DNA of 42,194 nucleotides. Source: Candidatus Binatia bacterium. Its GTDB lineage: Bacteria > Desulfobacterota > Binatia > UBA1149 > CAITLU01. The stretch covers positions 1-42,194 of the forward strand of contig DASXOZ010000039.1 in the NCBI GenBank assembly GCA_036493895.1. Reading direction: 5' to 3'. Positions 1 to 8,146 of the stretch are shown here, one piece after another (within the stretch, counting starts at the first letter, position 1; each line of letters opens with the position of its first letter). Under the pieces are notes generated by a model. That model worked only from the letters and a program-made list of their open reading frames with translations. It was not told where the DNA came from and made no database searches. A program made the position numbers and the translations under genes.

Positions 1-2
1 GA

Positions 3-716
3 AACTACACGTATTTCAACCTGCTGACGGTCGTGCTCTGCCTGTCGCTGCTGGACGACGACGTATTCGAGTCGGTGCAGAAGCGGATCCGGCGCAGTCG
101 CACGCTCGTCGCGCGCTGGCCGGGCGAGCCGCTGCGCTGGAATGTTCTTCGCGTGCTGCGCGTGACGCTGGCCGCGCTGCTGGCGCTTCCGCTGGCGGCC
201 GCCGGCGGAGCGCAGATGATCGCGCGCTTCGGCAGGCCCGACCTCGTGCCGCCGCTGGTCATGCGCGTGGCCGATGCGATCGAGCCGTGGCACCTGACGA
301 GCAGCTACGGACTCTTTGCTGCAATGACGAAGCACCGGCCGGAGATCATCCTCGAAGGCAGCGAGGACGGCACGACGTGGAAGCCGTACCCGATGCGCTG
401 GAAACCCGACGATCCGGCCAGGATGCCGCAATTCGTCGAGCCGCATCAGCCGCGGCTCGACTGGCAGATGTGGTTTGCCGCACTCGGCGACTGGAGGCAC
501 AACCCCTGGCTCGTCGAGGTCGAGCGACGGCTTCTCGATGCCTCGCCGCCGGTGCTGGCGCTGTTCGCCGACGATCCGTTCGACGGGCGAAAACCCCGCC
601 AGGTGCGCGCGATGCTCTACGAGTACGAGTTCACCGACCTGCCCACGTGGCAGGAGACCGGAAACTGGTGGAAGCGTCGCCTCGTCGGTCCGTACTCTCC
701 CCCCGTAACCCGCTGA
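3..716 (+). CDS. Lipase maturation factor family protein (5' end outside window)
   Basis: The reading frame is open from the left edge, so the N-terminal part is missing and about 237 codons remain. The visible part starts with the NYTYFNLLTVVLCLSLLDD segment and continues with a basic stretch, a hydrophobic helix (LAALLALPLAAAGG), and a soluble tail containing HQPRLDWQMWFAALG and WWKRRLVGPYSPP. These blocks are typical of the LMF1 / DUF1222 family of polytopic membrane proteins, whose vertebrate members help lipases fold in the ER. The bacterial members have no firmly established function, so only the family is called. An internal ATG at position 33 is not the true start, because conserved family sequence lies upstream of it. 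No downstream gene overlaps it; a nitroreductase follows after about 97 bp. Confidence 0.8.
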   Translation, partial: NYTYFNLLTVVLCLSLLDDDVFESVQKRIRRSRTLVARWPGEPLRWNVLRVLRVTLAALLALPLAAAGGAQMIARFGRPDLVPPLVMRVADAIEPWHLTSSYGLFAAMTKHRPEIILEGSEDGTTWKPYPMRWKPDDPARMPQFVEPHQPRLDWQMWFAALGDWRHNPWLVEVERRLLDASPPVLALFADDPFDGRKPRQVRAMLYEYEFTDLPTWQETGNWWKRRLVGPYSPPVTR

Positions 717-777
717 CTGGGGGATCGAGTCCTTCCGAGGCCGCTGGACCCTGGGCAAAATCCGGGACAGGAACGCG

Positions 778-806
778 CTTTCGCATTTTTGAAGAGCGAA
801 AGGAGG
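778..806 (+). promoter_or_regulatory. Hairpin overlapping the nitroreductase ribosome binding site
   Basis: CTTTCGC at 778-784 is complementary to GCGAAAG at 796-802, with an 11-nt loop. The right arm runs into the Shine-Dalgarno AGGAGG at 801-806, eight bases before the ATG at 814. The stem could partly mask the ribosome binding site; its role is inferred only from position. Confidence 0.3.
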
Positions 807-813
807 AACGAAG

Positions 814-1461
814 ATGGATCTTTCCGCCGCTGATCGGCTGCTGACGACGACGCGCTCCGTGCGCAAGCGCCTCGACTATTCGCGGCCCGTGCCCGCCGAT
901 CTCGTGCAGCAGTGCATCGACATCGCGATCCAGGCGCCGACCGGTTCCAACGCGCAGGGCTGGTCGTTCGTCGTCGTCACGGACGCCGCAAAGAAAAAGG
1001 CGCTGGCCGACCTTTACCGGAAGGGCTTCGAGCTCTACGCCTCGGTGCCGAGGCCCGAGCGCGACCAGGCCGACATTCGCAGCAAGCAGATGCCGCGCGT
1101 GATCGATTCGGCGGTGTTCCTGGCCCAGACCCTCGAGCAGGCGCCCGTCTTCGTGATCCCGTGCATCGAGGGACGTTTCGAGGACCAGCCCCAGTTCGCG
1201 CAGGCATCGATGTACGGCTCGATCCTGCCTGCCGTGTGGTCCTTCATGCTGGCAGCGCGGGCCCGCGGCCTCGGATCGGCGTGGACGACGATCCACCTGA
1301 TGTTCGAGAAGGAAGCGGCGCAAATTCTCGGCATTCCCGCCACCATCACCCAGGCTGCGCTGCTGCCGGTGGCCTGGTTCTCGGGCGAGGACTTCAAGCC
1401 TGCACGACGCATCCCGTCGCGCGAGATCACGTACTGGGACGCCTGGGGCAGGACACGCTGA
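814..1461 (+). CDS. Nitroreductase family protein
   Basis: A 215-residue protein of normal length for the FMN-dependent nitroreductase superfamily. The N-terminus has the family pattern: an RSVRKRLDYSRPVP block (phosphate and FMN contacts), then IDIAIQAPTGSNAQGWSFVVV (the APTGSN FMN-binding segment), and later LGIPATITQAALLPVAWFSGEDF and a basic C-terminal R-x-P-x-x-E-I-T-Y-W end. Members reduce nitroaromatics, quinones, enones or flavins with NAD(P)H, usually as cytosolic homodimers; the substrate cannot be read from the sequence. The ATG at 814 is supported by AGGAGG eight bases upstream. The gene stands alone: AmpG follows after about 115 bp in the same direction. Confidence 0.88.
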   Translation: MDLSAADRLLTTTRSVRKRLDYSRPVPADLVQQCIDIAIQAPTGSNAQGWSFVVVTDAAKKKALADLYRKGFELYASVPRPERDQADIRSKQMPRVIDSAVFLAQTLEQAPVFVIPCIEGRFEDQPQFAQASMYGSILPAVWSFMLAARARGLGSAWTTIHLMFEKEAAQILGIPATITQAALLPVAWFSGEDFKPARRIPSREITYWDAWGRTR

Positions 1462-1577
1462 GCGTCGGCACCGAGCCCGCCGAACCGATTTTCCCCGGAG
1501 CCCCGGCGCGCCCGACGAGCGCTTGCGCAGGGCCGCGTGCTGCGCGTGAGCGCGCAGCCGTGTAGCATCGGGCGCCG

Positions 1578-2855
1578 ATGGCCGAGCGCGTCGACAGCAA
1601 GAGGACGGCGTCGATGCACTGGTCGCGGATGCTCGTCTGCGCAGTCATCGGCTTCTCGTCGGGCCTGCCGCTGTACCTGCTGATCAGCCTTGTTCCCGCG
1701 TGGCTGAAGACAGAAGGCCTGTCGCTGGCCACGATCGGCGCCTTCACGCTGGTGCAGCTCCCGTACACGTGGAAGTTCCTGTGGGCGCCGCTGGCCGATC
1801 GCTACGGCATTGCCGGGTTCGGGCGGCGGCGCACGTGGATGCTGCTGTCCCAGGTCGCGCTGATCGCCGCGATCATCGCGCTCGGCTTCAGCGATCCCGC
1901 GACGCAGTTCCGCCAGGTCGCGACGCTGGCCGCCCTCGTCGCGCTGCTCTCGGCGACGCAGGACATCGCGATCGATGCGTACCGGCGCGAGCTGCTGTCG
2001 GAGACCGAGCTCGGACTCGGCAACGCCATCCACGTCAACGCGTACAAGATCGCCGGCCTCGTGCCCGGCGCGCTGTCGCTGTACCTGGCCGACCACCTGC
2101 CGTGGTCGCGCGTCTACCTGATCACTTCGCTGTTCCTGATCCCCGGTGCGCTGCTGTCGCTGATGGTCTCCGAGCCGGCCGCTGCGGCAGCGGCGCCGCG
2201 CACGCTGAGGGACGCCGTCGTCGATCCCTTCGTCGAGTTTTTCCAGCGGCAGGGTGCACGAAGTGCGGCCCTCGTGCTGCTGTTCGTGTTCCTCTACAAG
2301 CTCGGCGATTCGCTCGCGACGGCGCTGGCCACGCCGTTCTACCTCGACATGGGTTTTTCGAAGACCGACATCGCGCTCGTCGCGAAGAACGCCGGGCTGT
2401 GGTGCAGCGTCGCCGGCGGCCTTCTCGGCGGCCTGTGGATGGTCCGCCTCGGCATCCATCGCGCGCTGTGGATCTTCGGCGTCGCGCAGGCGCTGTCGAT
2501 CCTCGGCTTTGCGTGGCTGGCGTCGTCGGGTTCGGCGCCGCCCGATTCATCGCGTCTGATCGCGCTCGGCATCGTCATCGGCATCGAGGCGTTCGGAGTC
2601 GGCCTCGGCACGACGGCGTTCGTCGCCTACCTCGCGAGCATGACGAACCCGGCGTTCGCCGCCACGCAGTTCGCGCTGTTGTCGAGCCTGATGGCTCTCC
2701 CGCGCACGCTGATCAACTCCGGTGCCGGTGTCGTCGTCCAGTCTCTCGGCTGGACGTCGTTCTTCTATCTTTGCTTCGCGCTGTCGCTGCCGGGCATTGC
2801 GCTGCTGCCTCGCATTGCCGCGTGGACCGGCGACCAGAACCGGTCCGCCGTCTGA
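1578..2855 (+). CDS. ampG: AmpG-type major facilitator (muropeptide permease)
   Basis: A 425-residue inner-membrane protein with about 12 hydrophobic segments. The N-terminal region reads GFSSGLPLYLLISLVPAWL, followed by YTWKFLWAPLADRY and RRRTWMLLSQ, which are signature stretches of the AmpG branch of the major facilitator superfamily. ATQDIAIDAYRRELL and the C-terminal FVAYLASMTNPAFAATQFALLSSL also match this branch. AmpG imports GlcNAc-anhydroMurNAc peptides released during peptidoglycan turnover, for recycling and in some bacteria beta-lactamase induction. No recycling enzyme is next to it here, so the substrate is inferred from family only. The start lacks a clear Shine-Dalgarno. It converges with an alpha/beta hydrolase gene 22 bp downstream. 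Confidence 0.85.
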   Translation: MAERVDSKRTASMHWSRMLVCAVIGFSSGLPLYLLISLVPAWLKTEGLSLATIGAFTLVQLPYTWKFLWAPLADRYGIAGFGRRRTWMLLSQVALIAAIIALGFSDPATQFRQVATLAALVALLSATQDIAIDAYRRELLSETELGLGNAIHVNAYKIAGLVPGALSLYLADHLPWSRVYLITSLFLIPGALLSLMVSEPAAAAAAPRTLRDAVVDPFVEFFQRQGARSAALVLLFVFLYKLGDSLATALATPFYLDMGFSKTDIALVAKNAGLWCSVAGGLLGGLWMVRLGIHRALWIFGVAQALSILGFAWLASSGSAPPDSSRLIALGIVIGIEAFGVGLGTTAFVAYLASMTNPAFAATQFALLSSLMALPRTLINSGAGVVVQSLGWTSFFYLCFALSLPGIALLPRIAAWTGDQNRSAV

Positions 2856-2877
2856 TCGAAGCGCCTGCTGCGCGCAG

Positions 2878-3783
2878 TCAGGTGGGGGCGTCTTCGCCGG
2901 CCAGGAAATCGACGATGGCGCGCGAGACGGCGTCCGGCTCCTCGAGCTGAAGCCAGTGCCCAGCGACGGGGAAATGGCGGACCGCGAGATCCGGGATCCA
3001 CTCTTCGAGGCCTTCGGCAAGGCTCGGCAGCAGATACGGGTCGCGGTCGCCCCATAGCAGCAGGGTCGGAATCCGGATCGACGGCACGTCCGCCTGCCCG
3101 AAGCGGCGCCCGCGGCGGAACATCGCGCGGTAGTAATTCAAGGCCGAGGTGGCGGCGCCGGGCCTTACGAATGCCTCGCGGTAGCGCATCGCCTCCCCGC
3201 GCGCGAACGCGTCGCTGCTTCGAACCTCGCGCCGGAACATTTCGCCGACCGCTCGCGCGTGGCGTGCGGTGAGCAGCAGCTCCGGAAGCCATGGAATCTG
3301 GAAAAACAGCACGTACAGCGAATGCAGCCACTGCCGCCTCGTGAACAGGTCGCGGCGATAGGCGGCGGGGTGCGGAGCATTGAGGATGACGAGCTTGTCG
3401 AAGCTCTCCGGATGCCGCATCGCCGCGTACCACGCGACGATGCCACCCCAGTCGTGCCCGACCAGCATCGCACGGCCGCCGCAGAGCTGGTCGACGAGCG
3501 TCACGATGTCGGCGACCAGCGAGTCGATGTCGTAGGCGCGGATGCCGCGCGGCTTCTCCGACGTGTTGTAACCGCGCATGTCGGGCGCGACGGCTTCGAA
3601 GCCGGCTTCGGCCAGCGCCGCCATCTGGTAGCGCCACGAGTACCAGAACTCGGGAAAGCCGTGCAGCAGCACCACGGGCCGGCCGTGTCCCGCACGGACC
3701 ACGTGAAGACGTACCGGGCCGGCGACGACGTCGTCATGACGCCAGCTCGCGTCGACCGGCGGCGATGTTGCGTGGGCGGCCAT
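2878..3783 (-). CDS. Alpha/beta hydrolase, epoxide hydrolase-like
   Basis: A 301-residue alpha/beta hydrolase. HGFP at residues 41-44 forms the oxyanion hole; GHDWGG at 109-114 places Asp111 as the nucleophile, as in epoxide hydrolases and haloalkane dehalogenases rather than serine esterases. AGHWLQLEEP near the C-terminus supplies the catalytic His. PDMRGYNTSEKP is the usual motif between core strands. These enzymes open epoxides or hydrolyse halides through an alkyl-enzyme ester; the exact substrate is unknown. I chose ATG 3783 because residues further upstream (to 3825) are arginine-rich and not family-like. The gene is convergent with AmpG and divergent from the agmatine deiminase operon. 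Confidence 0.83.
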   Translation of the reverse strand: MAAHATSPPVDASWRHDDVVAGPVRLHVVRAGHGRPVVLLHGFPEFWYSWRYQMAALAEAGFEAVAPDMRGYNTSEKPRGIRAYDIDSLVADIVTLVDQLCGGRAMLVGHDWGGIVAWYAAMRHPESFDKLVILNAPHPAAYRRDLFTRRQWLHSLYVLFFQIPWLPELLLTARHARAVGEMFRREVRSSDAFARGEAMRYREAFVRPGAATSALNYYRAMFRRGRRFGQADVPSIRIPTLLLWGDRDPYLLPSLAEGLEEWIPDLAVRHFPVAGHWLQLEEPDAVSRAIVDFLAGEDAPT

Positions 3784-3950
3784 CGGGCGCGTTCTCGTCC
3801 AAGGACGGTGACGGTTCAATCGCAATCGCTGTAGCTAAGGCGAGGTACCCGGAGCGTCGGCCGATGACGGCGGCGATTCCCCGCTTGCGGCGGACGCGCG
3901 CGGCCAGGCGCCGTTTGCAACGCTGGGCAGGACACGCGCAAAAGGGCGCG

Positions 3951-5051
3951 ATGGGCGCTACCACGGCACAGGGACCTCCGGCGTCCGCCGTCGCGAGGCG
4001 CGACTGGCCGCGCGGCTGCGGTTTTCGCATGCCGGCCGAGTGGGAGCGCCACCGCGCCGTGTGGACGGCATGGCCTTGCGATCGTGAGTTGTGGGGCGAC
4101 GACATCGAAGCGGCCCAGGTCGAGTTCACTCTGCTGTGCCGGGCCATTGCCGGCGGCGGGTCCGTCGCCGGCTTGGAGCCCGAGCTCCTGGAGATCCTGG
4201 TTGCAGATGACCTGGCCGAGCGCGAAGCCGCAACCGCGCTGGCGGGACTGAAGGCGCGTTTTCATCGCATCCCGTACGGCGACATCTGGCTGCGCGACAC
4301 CGCGCCGATCTTCGCGACCGGCGACGACGGCGAAGTCGCCGCCATCTGCTTTCGTTTCAACGGCTGGGGCGAGAAGTTCCTGTTCGGTGCCGATCTCGCG
4401 CTCTCGCGCGCCGTCAGGCAGGCTTCCGGCGTGCACAGCTTCGACGTGCCGATGATCTTCGAAGGCGGCGCCATCGAGATCGACGGCGAGGGCACCGCGA
4501 TCACGACGGCCCAGTGCCTTCTCAATCCGAACCGCAATCCGGCGATGAGCCGCGAAGAGATCGAGTCCTGCCTGTCCGATGCGCTGGCTGTCGACAAGCT
4601 GCTGTGGCTCGCGGACGGACTCGCCGGCGACCACACCGACGGTCACGTCGACACGCTCGTGCGTTTCGCGTCCCCGGGCCGCGTCCTGTGCATGGAAGCG
4701 CGCGACGACGACGATCCCAATCGCGACGTGCTCGAGGCCATTCGCGACGACCTCTCGTCGATGCGCGACGCCGCGGGGCGCAGCCTCGAGACCGTGGCGC
4801 TTCCGTCGCCAGGCCTGATCGAGGACTCGCAAGGGGAGCCGATGCCGGCGAGCTACGTGAACTTCTACATTTCCAATACGACCGTCGTCGTGCCGACCTA
4901 CGGCAGCCGCCACGATGCCGAGGCCGTTTCGGTGATCGCGTCGTGCTTTCCCGGACGACGAACCATCGGCAGACCGGCGCGTGCGATCCTTTCGGGCGGC
5001 GGAGCATTCCATTGCATCACGCAGCAGGAGCCCGCGGGGACAAGGTCGTGA
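3951..5051 (+). CDS. aguA: Agmatine deiminase
   Basis: A 366-residue peptidylarginine-deiminase-fold enzyme (PF04371) that converts agmatine to N-carbamoylputrescine and ammonia. RMPAEWERHRAVWTAWP near residue 26 is the typical start. Family blocks follow: DIWLRDTAP (111-119), FNGWGEKF (136-143), EGGAIEIDG (171-179), GDHTDGHVD (226-234) and the nucleophile Cys355 in GGGAFHCITQQEP. The frame stays open upstream to 3765, but that extension is basic and unlike the family; ATG 3951 gives the usual length and has AAAGGG just upstream. Its stop overlaps the next gene's GTG start in a GTGA, so the two steps of putrescine synthesis are translationally coupled. No arginine decarboxylase is in the window. 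Confidence 0.92.
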   Translation: MGATTAQGPPASAVARRDWPRGCGFRMPAEWERHRAVWTAWPCDRELWGDDIEAAQVEFTLLCRAIAGGGSVAGLEPELLEILVADDLAEREAATALAGLKARFHRIPYGDIWLRDTAPIFATGDDGEVAAICFRFNGWGEKFLFGADLALSRAVRQASGVHSFDVPMIFEGGAIEIDGEGTAITTAQCLLNPNRNPAMSREEIESCLSDALAVDKLLWLADGLAGDHTDGHVDTLVRFASPGRVLCMEARDDDDPNRDVLEAIRDDLSSMRDAAGRSLETVALPSPGLIEDSQGEPMPASYVNFYISNTTVVVPTYGSRHDAEAVSVIASCFPGRRTIGRPARAILSGGGAFHCITQQEPAGTRS

Positions 5052-5914
5052 GCGACCGCACCGTCAAGGTCGCCGTCGTCCAGTGTGCGCTCGGCGCCGC
5101 GCGCGAGCGCAACGTGGCGCGCGTCGAAGACCTGGTGCGCGAAGCGGCATCCGGCGGCGCCGACGTGGTGGTTCCTCCCGAGCTTTTCGAGGGACCGTAC
5201 TTCTGCAAGACCGAGGACGAGGCGTGGTTTTCCGCCGCGCGCCCGGCCGAAGGCAACGAGACGATCGCGACGTTTTCCGCGCTCGCCGCGTCGCTCGAAG
5301 TGGTGGTGCCGGTGTCGTTCTTCGAGAAAGACGGGCCGCACTACTACAACTCGCTTGCGATGATCGATGCCGACGGGCGTGTGCTCGGCATCTACCGCAA
5401 GAGCCACATCCCCGACGGTCCCGGTTACGAAGAAAAGTTCTACTTCCGTCCCGGCGATACCGGCTTTCGCGTGTGGCCGACGCGTCGCGGCCCGATCGGC
5501 GCCGGCATCTGCTGGGACCAGTGGTTCCCCGAGTGTGCGCGCGCGATGATGCTGCAGGGTGCGGAGCTGCTCGTGTATCCGACCGCGATCGGCAGCGAGC
5601 CTCACGATCCCTCACTCGACACGCGCGGGCCGTGGCAGCGCGCGATGCTCGGGCACGCCGTCTCGAACGTCGTTCCCGTGGCTGCGGCCAACCGCATCGG
5701 GGACGAGGACGGACAGGTGTTCTACGGGCACTCCTTCGTCTCGAGCCATCGCGGCGAGATCCTGTGCGAGCTCGACGCGACCACCGAAGGCGTGGCGATG
5801 GCGACGTTCGACCTCGATGAAGTTGCGCGCGCGAGGGCCGCCTTCGGCTTTTTCCGCGACCGGCGCACCGATCTTTACGGTGCGCTCGCCGGCGCAAAGC
5901 CCGCGAAGCACTGA
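5048..5914 (+). CDS. aguB: N-carbamoylputrescine amidase
   Basis: A 288-residue nitrilase-superfamily enzyme with the Glu-Lys-Cys triad: Glu45 in VVPPELFEG, Lys118 in YRKSHIPDGPGYEEKFYF and Cys155 in GAGICWDQWFPE. The IPDGPGYEEKFYFRPGDTGF stretch, the ICWDQW block and YPTAIGSEPHDPSLDT are characteristic of the AguB subfamily, which hydrolyses N-carbamoylputrescine to putrescine, CO2 and ammonia in the cytosol. The start is GTG at 5048, overlapping the upstream aguA stop (GTGA). No upstream ATG in the same frame makes sense because family homology begins at VKVAVVQCALG. Together with aguA this completes agmatine to putrescine. Confidence 0.94.
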   Translation: MSDRTVKVAVVQCALGAARERNVARVEDLVREAASGGADVVVPPELFEGPYFCKTEDEAWFSAARPAEGNETIATFSALAASLEVVVPVSFFEKDGPHYYNSLAMIDADGRVLGIYRKSHIPDGPGYEEKFYFRPGDTGFRVWPTRRGPIGAGICWDQWFPECARAMMLQGAELLVYPTAIGSEPHDPSLDTRGPWQRAMLGHAVSNVVPVAAANRIGDEDGQVFYGHSFVSSHRGEILCELDATTEGVAMATFDLDEVARARAAFGFFRDRRTDLYGALAGAKPAKH

Positions 5915-5919
5915 TCCGG

Positions 5920-6402
5920 CTACTCTCTCGCGCAGACCTTCTGCGCGCCCATCGCGTGCACGCGAGTCAGCGTGACCTCCACGTCCACCACCTTCCTCGG
6001 CCGCCCGCTCTGCGCGGGGCGTGCGTCGCGAAGACTGCCTTCGATCTCGCGGGCGCGGCCGTAGAGGATGGCGACGGCGCCGTCCTCGTTCCACGCCGTG
6101 AACGACACACGGGTGTTGGATTCGAGGTCGCGGCGCCGCGTTGCGTCCTCGTAAACGAGGACGCGCAGCGTCGCGCCGCAAAGCTCGGCATGAACGGGCG
6201 CCGAATGCGGCTGGCCGTGCGCCCCGACCGTCGTCATCGCGACCATGCGAATGCCGCGCCAGAACTCGAACAGGTCGCGCGCGCCCATGCGTCTTGGTGG
6301 CCACGCAACCGAGTCGGCGAGCGCGCCGGCGGCGGCAGCGCCGCTGGCCGCGAGAACAGCATCCAGGGCAGCGATCGTCTGGTCGTTCTCGGTCGTCTTC
6401 AT
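5920..6402 (-). CDS. Pyridoxamine 5'-phosphate oxidase-like FMN-binding protein
   Basis: A 160-residue protein resembling the PPOX / split-barrel flavin family: FWRGIRMVAMTTVGAHGQPHSAPVHAEL, then LRVLVYEDATRRRDLESNTRVSFTAW and VAILYGRAREIEGSLRD. These correspond to the first barrel strands (contact with the flavin) and the N-x-RVSF strand. Members bind FMN, F420, biliverdin or haem, and many act as small redox proteins; the ligand here is unknown. ATG 6402 was chosen because upstream codons run through tandem repeats of the divergent promoter region. Its stop sits only a few bases from the aguB stop on the other strand, so the two genes converge. Confidence 0.7.
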   Translation of the reverse strand: MKTTENDQTIAALDAVLAASGAAAAGALADSVAWPPRRMGARDLFEFWRGIRMVAMTTVGAHGQPHSAPVHAELCGATLRVLVYEDATRRRDLESNTRVSFTAWNEDGAVAILYGRAREIEGSLRDARPAQSGRPRKVVDVEVTLTRVHAMGAQKVCARE

Positions 6403-6450
6403 GCTTCCGGATAGCACGATCGCCGGCGGCGGCCACACGGCGCTTCCATC

Positions 6451-6505
6451 CAGACATCGTCCAGACATCGTCCAGACATTGCCCGGACATTGCCCCGATA
6501 TTGCG
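6451..6505. repeat. Five tandem 11-bp repeats between divergent genes
   Basis: Five consecutive 11-bp units: CAGACATCGTC twice (6451-6472), then CAGACATTGCC, CGGACATTGCC and CCGATATTGCG. The period is close to one helical turn, so identical faces would be presented to a bound protein. They lie between the start codons of the divergent genes at 6402 (minus) and 6560 (plus). Confidence 0.85.
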
Positions 6506-6559
6506 CGCCGCTCCCGTCTTGGGCACAAGATCAGATCCGGGCCTCGCTGGCCCGTTCCA

Positions 6560-7927
6560 ATGCGGGTTCTCGTCACCGGTGCTACCGGACTCGTCGGTCG
6601 TCATCTGGTCCGCCGCCTGATCGACGGCGGTCATGAAGTCGTCGCCCTCACGCGCAACCTCGACGACGCCAGCGTCAACCTTCCGGTGCGCTGCGTGATC
6701 CATGAATGGGTGCCCGAGCAGGGTCATCTGGACGACCGTGCCCTGGAGGGAGTCGACGGCGTCGTGCACCTGGCCGGCGAGAGCGCCAGCGACGGCAAAT
6801 GGAGCGTGGTGCGCCGCGACGCGCTGATGCAGTCCCGCATCGACGGAACCCGCACCCTGGTGAGCGCGATCGCTTCGCGCGCGCCCGAAGACAGGCCCTG
6901 GGTGCTGGTTTCGGCCTCCGGCATCGGCATCTACGGGGAGCGGGGAGACGAGGTCCTCACCGAAACCTCGCCGCCCGGCGAAGGCTACCTGGCCGAAGTC
7001 TGCGTCGCGTGGGAGAATGAGGCGCGCCGCGTCGAAGCTGCCGGGCTTCGCTGGGTGGCGCTTCGCACCGGGCTCGTGCTCGCTCGCGACGGCGGGGCCC
7101 TGCCGCACGTGCTGCCGGCCTTCCGCCTCGGCCTCGGCGGGCGCTACGGCAACGGCCGCCAGTGGATGAGCTGGATCCACGTCGACGACCTCGTCTCCCT
7201 CTACGTCGCCGCACTGGAAAACCGCGATTACGAGGGGCCGATCAACGCGGTTTCGCCGCAGCCGATCACCAACGGGCAGTTTGCCGACGCGCTGGCGGCG
7301 GCGACGCGGCGACGCGCGATGGTGGCGGTGCCGTCGTCGGTGATCGGGATGATTCTCGGCGAGCGGGCCGGCCTCGTGCTGACCGGACAGCGGGTGGCGG
7401 CGACGGCGCTCGAGGAGACGGGCTTCGCGTTCCGCTTCACCGACATCGCGGCGGCGCTCGCGGACCTCTGCATCGACAATGCGAAGACGTTCGAACAGGA
7501 GATCTGGTTCAACCTCGAGCGCGAGGATGTCTTTCGCTTCTTTTCCGACGCGCACAACCTCGAGATGATCACGCCGGGGTTCCTTCGCCTCCAGATCACC
7601 AAGATCCCCGATGACGGGCTGCGCGAAGGGGCGTTGGTCGAATACAAGCTGAGGCTTCACGGAGTGCCGGTGCGATGGCGCACGCGGATCGATCTGTGGG
7701 ACCCGCCGAGCCTGTTCGTCGACTCGCAGGTGCGCGGCCCTTACCGCAGCTGGCAGCACACGCACTCGTTCGAGCCGCTCGACGGCGGCACGATGATTCG
7801 CGACGTCGTGCGCTACGAGCTGCCGTTCGGCGCCCTCGGCGACCTCGTCGCCGGAAAGCTCGTCGAGAAGGACGTCGCTCTCATCTTTGCGTACCGGCGC
7901 ACCAGGCTTCTGGAACTGCTCGCATAG
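6560..7927 (+). CDS. TIGR01777 sugar-epimerase-like protein with C-terminal SRPBCC domain
   Basis: A 455-residue two-domain protein. Residues 1-300 are an SDR-type NAD(P)-binding domain of the TIGR01777 (YfcH/SulA-like) family, beginning RVLVTGATGLVGRHLVRRL, with LAGESAS, RWSxxRRDAL-like and SGIGIYGERGDEVLTE blocks and the late ETGFAFRFTD signature. Residues 313-455 form a START/SRPBCC (polyketide cyclase-like) domain starting EIWFNLEREDVFRFFSDAHNLEMITP and containing VPVRWRTRIDLWDPPSLFVDSQVRGPYRSWQHTH. SRPBCC domains bind hydrophobic ligands, and such a fusion suggests action on a lipid-like or cyclic substrate; no substrate is known to me. ATG 6560 is chosen because the dinucleotide-binding strand starts immediately after it. 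A 289-bp gap follows. Confidence 0.85.
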   Translation: MRVLVTGATGLVGRHLVRRLIDGGHEVVALTRNLDDASVNLPVRCVIHEWVPEQGHLDDRALEGVDGVVHLAGESASDGKWSVVRRDALMQSRIDGTRTLVSAIASRAPEDRPWVLVSASGIGIYGERGDEVLTETSPPGEGYLAEVCVAWENEARRVEAAGLRWVALRTGLVLARDGGALPHVLPAFRLGLGGRYGNGRQWMSWIHVDDLVSLYVAALENRDYEGPINAVSPQPITNGQFADALAAATRRRAMVAVPSSVIGMILGERAGLVLTGQRVAATALEETGFAFRFTDIAAALADLCIDNAKTFEQEIWFNLEREDVFRFFSDAHNLEMITPGFLRLQITKIPDDGLREGALVEYKLRLHGVPVRWRTRIDLWDPPSLFVDSQVRGPYRSWQHTHSFEPLDGGTMIRDVVRYELPFGALGDLVAGKLVEKDVALIFAYRRTRLLELLA

Positions 7928-8065
7928 GCGCGAATCGGGTTTCCGCCCGCAGCGGGGCGGCCGAGGCCGACCCGCCCGGGGGGCCTTGCGACGCATTACG
8001 CAGCCACGCAACATTCGGTAATAGCAACGTTTTTTGAGATTTCCGGTTCGATTTCCGGCGACCCG

Positions 8066-8090
8066 TTGACATGGATAGTGGCGCTATCTA
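8066..8090 (+). promoter_or_regulatory. -35-like hexamer followed by a TetR-like palindromic operator
   Basis: TTGACA (8066-8071) is a perfect sigma70 -35 match. Directly after it lies a palindrome: GATAG (8074-8078), five bases, CTATC (8084-8088), flanked by T at 8072 and A at 8090. A dyad of this size in a promoter spacer is typical of TetR-family operators. The expected -10 position (TACTTG at 8089-8094) is a poor match, so the promoter may be weak or activated. It would drive the diiron protein gene at 8217. Confidence 0.5.
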
Positions 8091-8146
8091 CTTGTCGCCC
8101 CCGACTGGCCGGGGCGGCGAAGCTGTGCCCGGCGCAAGGCAACAAG

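Noticed and set aside
5612..8014. An 800-codon open frame on the minus strand across aguB, the FMN protein and the epimerase
   Set aside because: It crosses three well-supported genes and two intergenic regions, and its composition is that of a shadow frame.
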